Below, piece after piece: positions 6,540 to 9,180 of a stretch of DNA of 9,180 nt. The DNA is from Bdellovibrionales bacterium (GTDB taxonomy: Bacteria > Bdellovibrionota > Bacteriovoracia > Bacteriovoracales > Bacteriovoracaceae). Location of the stretch: contig DAOVTR010000044.1 in NCBI GenBank assembly GCA_030633015.1, positions 1 to 9,180 of the forward strand, read 5' to 3'. A program made the translations under genes and the position numbers. A model generated the notes under the pieces. It was not told where the DNA came from, searched no databases, and was given only the letters and a program-made list of their open reading frames with translations. Numbering within the stretch: the stretch's first letter is position 1; each line of letters begins with the position of its first letter.

Positions 6540-8312
6540 TTATGGAGTAAACATTTTCCAATCAGTATAAATTGCCTCTAATCTTGGTGCTACGAGCTGA
6601 TAATACTTATTAAAAAGATCTTTTCTCTCTTTATCTTTTTGGCCATGCCTACTTAAGACTCTCAATGTCTCAATATAACTTAATCCTTGACATAAAGTCT
6701 CTGAATGCATCATTAGATGCTCAATGTTCTTTTCATCTTGCCAAGCTTTTGCATTAAAAATATCTTTAGTGTCTGGCCGTAAAACACTTAGTAACATTTT
6801 AGACATATTCTTTTTAAATTTATAATGTATTTTTGCAAATCCATCACCATACTTACTGTCAGCATTGATAATATTATCATTTTGATGAGGAAGTAGCATC
6901 GATTGAACAAACTTAGATGGATTTTTAAAAGTAAATTTCATTAAATCTTTCATTGCCATCAATGCTTGGATCTGTGAAGTTCCTTCATACAATAAAGGAG
7001 CAAAACTATCACGGTGTAATCTTTCTGCATCATACTCTCTCATAAAACCATAACCACCGTGAACTTGAATTGCCTTTCTTGATAACGTTGTAAAAGCTTC
7101 TGCTCCATAATATTTGACAAGTGGAGTTCTTCTTCTAGTCCATTTTTTTGCTTCACGAAGTAGCTTCTCCTCTTGATCAGATAATTTTCCTTCCTGACCT
7201 TTTTTAAGATCTAATTTTGAGTAAATATCAAAATATAGTGCCGTATCAAATAGTAAGGCCCTAATTGCATCACTTTCTACTTGCATATCATCTAATATTC
7301 TTTTTAATGATGGTAACTCTCCAATTGGTTTTTTAAACTGAACTCTTTCTGATGCATATTTTTTTGAAATTTTAACACAAGCTTCAATCCCACCAGAACA
7401 TTGCATACCAACTGCAATTCTTGCTTCATTCATAAGGTGAAGCATATATTGAAATCCCTTATGAGGCTCTCCAACTAAAGTTGCAATAGAATTTTCGTAG
7501 ATTATTTCACAAGTAAATGATGCATGAAGTCCCATTTTATCTTCATTTTTTCCCATATAATAATTATGTTTTTTATCTTCGCCTTCACCTAACCACTCTT
7601 CAGCGAAGAACATGGAAATACCATCAAGACCTTCAGGAGCATCCTTTATTCTAGCCAGAACAAATCCAAGTCCTCCCCCACCATTTGAAATAAAAATTTT
7701 TGAACCATTGAGAAGATATTTTCCATTATCTGTTGGTGTAGCTGATGTTCTTATATTCCCAACATCTGATCCTGCATCAGGCTCAGTTAAACACATAGCA
7801 CCAGAAAGGTCTCCCTTCGCAATTAGAGGAAGAATTCTATCCTTCGTTTCCTTATCACAAAAGCGCTCAACCATATCAACAATAGAAGTAAAAAAACCAA
7901 GTTGAACGGCTGACCCCTGACATCCCTGAGCAATAAGACTCATAGTCATCAACATCAAAGTAGACGAAACTTCAAGTCCACCGGATTCCTTCTTAACATT
8001 AAGAGTAAAATACTCTAACTCCCTTGCTTCTTTATATAACTGCAATAAATGTTCTCCAGGAATTGCAACTCCATCCTTTATAACACCAACTCCTTCTTGA
8101 TCCATTTTTTTTGATCGATCCCAAATAGCATTACCGGCCCAATTCCCAACAGAAGATAATAACTCTTCATAAAAATTAATAACATCTTGCTCATTTTCAA
8201 ACCCCTCTTCCGTTGGAAATTTGGAATAATATAATGGAATCAGAGTTTTCCAATCTATTGCATTATTAAAAAGCCATTTCCATTCCGATGAATCTGAGAA
8301 AAAGTTTGCCAT
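6540..8312 (-). CDS. Acyl-CoA dehydrogenase, long (~590-residue) form
   Basis: This FAD enzyme catalyses the first step of fatty-acid beta-oxidation, making the trans-2-enoyl-CoA from a saturated acyl-CoA, and normally passes electrons to electron-transfer flavoprotein. The N-terminal helical domain covers about 40-165. The middle beta domain has MCLTEPDAGSDVGNIRTSA (173-191), the flavin and substrate signature, and GSKIFISNGG (203-212). The C-terminal helical domain includes SERVQFKKPIGELPSLKRIL (321-340) and QVHGGYGFMREYDAERLHRD (416-435). It ends with LLYEGTSQIQ (440-449), in which Glu443 is the expected catalytic base. Residues 455-590 form the extra C-terminal helical region found in the 570-600-residue subgroup; standard enzymes have about 380-400 residues. 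No signal peptide is present. AGGGGA 6 nt before ATG 8312 supports the start. Chain-length preference cannot be told. A FadB-like start at 9156 and the downstream OB-fold lipoprotein are its neighbours. Confidence 0.95.
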   Translation of the reverse strand: MANFFSDSSEWKWLFNNAIDWKTLIPLYYSKFPTEEGFENEQDVINFYEELLSSVGNWAGNAIWDRSKKMDQEGVGVIKDGVAIPGEHLLQLYKEARELEYFTLNVKKESGGLEVSSTLMLMTMSLIAQGCQGSAVQLGFFTSIVDMVERFCDKETKDRILPLIAKGDLSGAMCLTEPDAGSDVGNIRTSATPTDNGKYLLNGSKIFISNGGGGLGFVLARIKDAPEGLDGISMFFAEEWLGEGEDKKHNYYMGKNEDKMGLHASFTCEIIYENSIATLVGEPHKGFQYMLHLMNEARIAVGMQCSGGIEACVKISKKYASERVQFKKPIGELPSLKRILDDMQVESDAIRALLFDTALYFDIYSKLDLKKGQEGKLSDQEEKLLREAKKWTRRRTPLVKYYGAEAFTTLSRKAIQVHGGYGFMREYDAERLHRDSFAPLLYEGTSQIQALMAMKDLMKFTFKNPSKFVQSMLLPHQNDNIINADSKYGDGFAKIHYKFKKNMSKMLLSVLRPDTKDIFNAKAWQDEKNIEHLMMHSETLCQGLSYIETLRVLSRHGQKDKERKDLFNKYYQLVAPRLEAIYTDWKMFTP

Positions 8313-8336
8313 TTTAAATCCCCTGTTAAAAAATTT

Positions 8337-8365
8337 ATAGTACGACCTGAATTTTAAACTCTAAA
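8337..8365 (-). promoter_or_regulatory. Candidate promoter of the acyl-CoA dehydrogenase operon
   Basis: On the minus strand TTTAGA (8365-8360) and TACTAT (8342-8337) are separated by 17 bp, each matching the sigma-70 consensus at 4 of 6 positions. The predicted start near 8330 would give a leader of about 18 nt containing the AGGGGA ribosome site. Confidence 0.45.
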
Positions 8366-8399
8366 AAGTAGCTCAAAAGTGTCTATCGTAACAGCCTAA

Positions 8400-8429
8400 T
8401 TTTACAATCAAAGATGATCATTTGTAAAA
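8400..8429. promoter_or_regulatory. Inverted repeat, candidate operator shared by divergent genes
   Basis: TTTTACAA (8400-8407) and TTGTAAAA (8422-8429) are perfect 8-bp inverted arms whose centres are 22 bp apart, about two helical turns. The spacer contains a further 8-bp palindrome, ATGATCAT (8414-8421). The element sits 80-90 bp upstream of both predicted transcription starts (dehydrogenase leftward, CBS gene rightward). This suits a dimeric transcription factor acting on both genes. No regulator gene is in the window to name it. Confidence 0.45.
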
Positions 8430-8453
8430 CCTAATAATTTAAAGATAGTCTAA

Positions 8454-8496
8454 ATATACTTGCCTGATATACTTCAAAAAGCTATAAAGTATACTC
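8454..8496 (+). repeat. Short repeats around the CBS-gene promoter
   Basis: ATATACTT occurs at 8454-8461 and again at 8467-8474, a 13-bp period, followed by the related GTATACTC (8489-8496), which forms the palindrome AGTATACT (8488-8495). The three copies flank and overlap the -35 and -10 of the predicted promoter. They may be binding sites of a regulator, but AT-rich sequence makes such short repeats frequent. Confidence 0.3.
8460..8488 (+). promoter_or_regulatory. Promoter of the CBS-domain gene
   Basis: TTGCCT (8460-8465) and TATAAA (8483-8488) are 17 bp apart. Transcription would start near 8495, leaving a leader of about 26 nt with the GGAGG site just before ATG 8521. Confidence 0.5.
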
Positions 8497-8520
8497 GTTT
8501 AATATAAGCATGGAGGATCT

Positions 8521-9063
8521 ATGAGTAATGAACAATGGGACGATGGAGTTGAAGATGAGATGAAAATTATGAACGAGAGAGACTCTATCGAAGAAGATAA
8601 ATATTATGAATTGTTTCAAAGACCTATAAATGTTCTTTCTATGCCTGGAATTATAAAACTAGATCAAAACAGTTCAATAGAAAAAGCAATTAAGCAAATG
8701 AGTGAAAAAGAGATAACCTCAATAATTGTTACTGAAAATAATAAACTAATAGGAATTGTTACTGAAAAAGATTTTTTTAAAAAAGTTTTAGGACAAAACC
8801 TAGATATTAAAAAAAATACATTACAAAAAATAATGACCAAAGATCCTGTCACGCTACATGCCAATGACAGCATTGCATATATTTTAACAAATATGAAACT
8901 TGGTGGTTATCAGCATATTCCCATATTAGACAGTGATGATGCTCCTATTTCAGTAATAACCATTCGGGAGGTCATTGATTACGTAGTTGATTTTTTTCCA
9001 AAGGAACTTATTAATATAAGCTCTACCCCCTCTAGTGGTAAGTCTGACCGTTTTAGTGCTTAA
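8521..9063 (+). CDS. Two-CBS-domain protein (Bateman module), stand-alone
   Basis: The 180-residue product starts with an acidic tail (about 1-32). Two CBS domains follow. The first (about 37-93) contains SIEKAIKQMSEKEITSIIV (52-70) and GIVTEKDF (78-85). The second (about 104-158) contains IMTKDPVTLHANDSIAYIL (104-122), GGYQHIPILD (128-137) and VITIREVIDYV (145-155). CBS pairs form a Bateman module that usually binds adenosine compounds such as AMP, ATP or S-adenosylmethionine. CBS1 keeps the Thr81/Asp84 pair of the ribose-contacting G-h-h-T-x-x-D motif; CBS2 has Glu150 in place of that Asp. No effector domain is fused and there is no signal peptide, so it is likely a cytoplasmic sensor acting on a partner protein. 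GGAGG 4 nt before the ATG supports the start. It lies between the dehydrogenase and a FadB-like gene start, so a link to energy status and fatty-acid oxidation is a reasonable inference, not proven. Confidence 0.9.
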   Translation: MSNEQWDDGVEDEMKIMNERDSIEEDKYYELFQRPINVLSMPGIIKLDQNSSIEKAIKQMSEKEITSIIVTENNKLIGIVTEKDFFKKVLGQNLDIKKNTLQKIMTKDPVTLHANDSIAYILTNMKLGGYQHIPILDSDDAPISVITIREVIDYVVDFFPKELINISSTPSSGKSDRFSA

Positions 9064-9155
9064 CTTTTTTTTGTACTTTACTGGCCAAGAACTTCAATAA
9101 CGTTGTAAGATAACGCTGAAATTTATTTTAGTTTAAATCTTTAAAAGGGGTCATC

Positions 9156-9180
9156 ATGATCTACAACGGAAAAAATCTAA
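9156..9180 (+). CDS. Start of a gene cut by the right edge; possibly FadB-type fatty-acid oxidation multienzyme
   Basis: Only eight full codons are present, reading MIYNGKNL. AAAGGGG 5 nt before the ATG is one of the best ribosome sites in the window, so the gene is likely real. The opening resembles the MIYxGK start of Pseudomonas-type FadB, the enoyl-CoA hydratase/3-hydroxyacyl-CoA dehydrogenase subunit, and the nearby acyl-CoA dehydrogenase fits. Eight residues cannot establish the family. Confidence 0.55.

Noticed and set aside
7612..7905. Open frame of 97 codons opposite the acyl-CoA dehydrogenase
   Set aside because: It is the reverse-strand shadow of conserved dehydrogenase motifs, without a ribosome site or recognisable product. 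The same holds for open frames at 1956-2144, 2621-2809, 4783-5049, 5192-5422, 5211-5453, 5326-5580 and 8664-8873.
9061..9072. Run of eight T after the CBS gene stop codon, as in an intrinsic terminator
   Set aside because: No stable GC-containing stem lies directly before the run; the best pairing is only four bases.

Overview
The window is very AT-rich, uses clear Shine-Dalgarno sites (AAGGAG, GAGGT, GGAGG), and carries mostly cell-envelope, regulatory and fatty-acid genes. The mix suggests a low-GC member of the Bdellovibrionota, probably the Bacteriovorax/Halobacteriovorax side: a GYF_2 protein, lipoproteins with phenylalanine-rich signal peptides, YiiX/YebB-type cysteine hydrolases and a ~590-residue acyl-CoA dehydrogenase. 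This assignment is an inference from gene content and composition; there is no rRNA or other phylogenetic marker here.

Left part (1-2581). A PPP-family metallophosphatase runs off the left edge on the minus strand. Its promoter lies so close to the start codon that the mRNA may be leaderless. Divergent from it is a small GYF_2-domain protein. A two-gene operon follows with its own near-consensus promoter: a ParA/MinD-type ATPase with a deviant P-loop and an extra N-terminal segment, then a small, very basic protein that is probably its partner. There is no recognisable parB.

Middle part (2588-6013). Two large genes diverge from a 198-bp intergenic region. Each carries a circularly permuted NlpC/P60 (YiiX/YebB, DUF830-like) catalytic domain with visible His-Glu-Cys residues. 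One is a 545-residue lipoprotein with the hydrolase at its C-terminus; the other is a 529-residue membrane-anchored protein with the hydrolase in its middle. They share little outside the catalytic motifs. This pair is the most unusual part of the window.

Right part (6014-9180). On the minus strand an acyl-CoA dehydrogenase is followed 16 bp later by a small lipoprotein with a NrfJ-like OB-fold domain. Divergent from the dehydrogenase is a two-CBS-domain protein. After it comes the start of another gene (9156 onward) whose first eight residues resemble the start of FadB, the large subunit of the fatty-acid oxidation complex. The dehydrogenase-CBS intergenic region holds a perfect 8-bp inverted repeat placed about midway between two predicted promoters, a candidate shared operator. 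The right part therefore looks like a fatty-acid beta-oxidation neighbourhood with an adenine-nucleotide-sensing candidate beside it.

There are no rRNA, tRNA, CRISPR, insertion-sequence or phage features. Gene packing is tight: two convergent gene pairs end 6 bp and 0 bp apart. No stretch over 300 bases lacks a gene.
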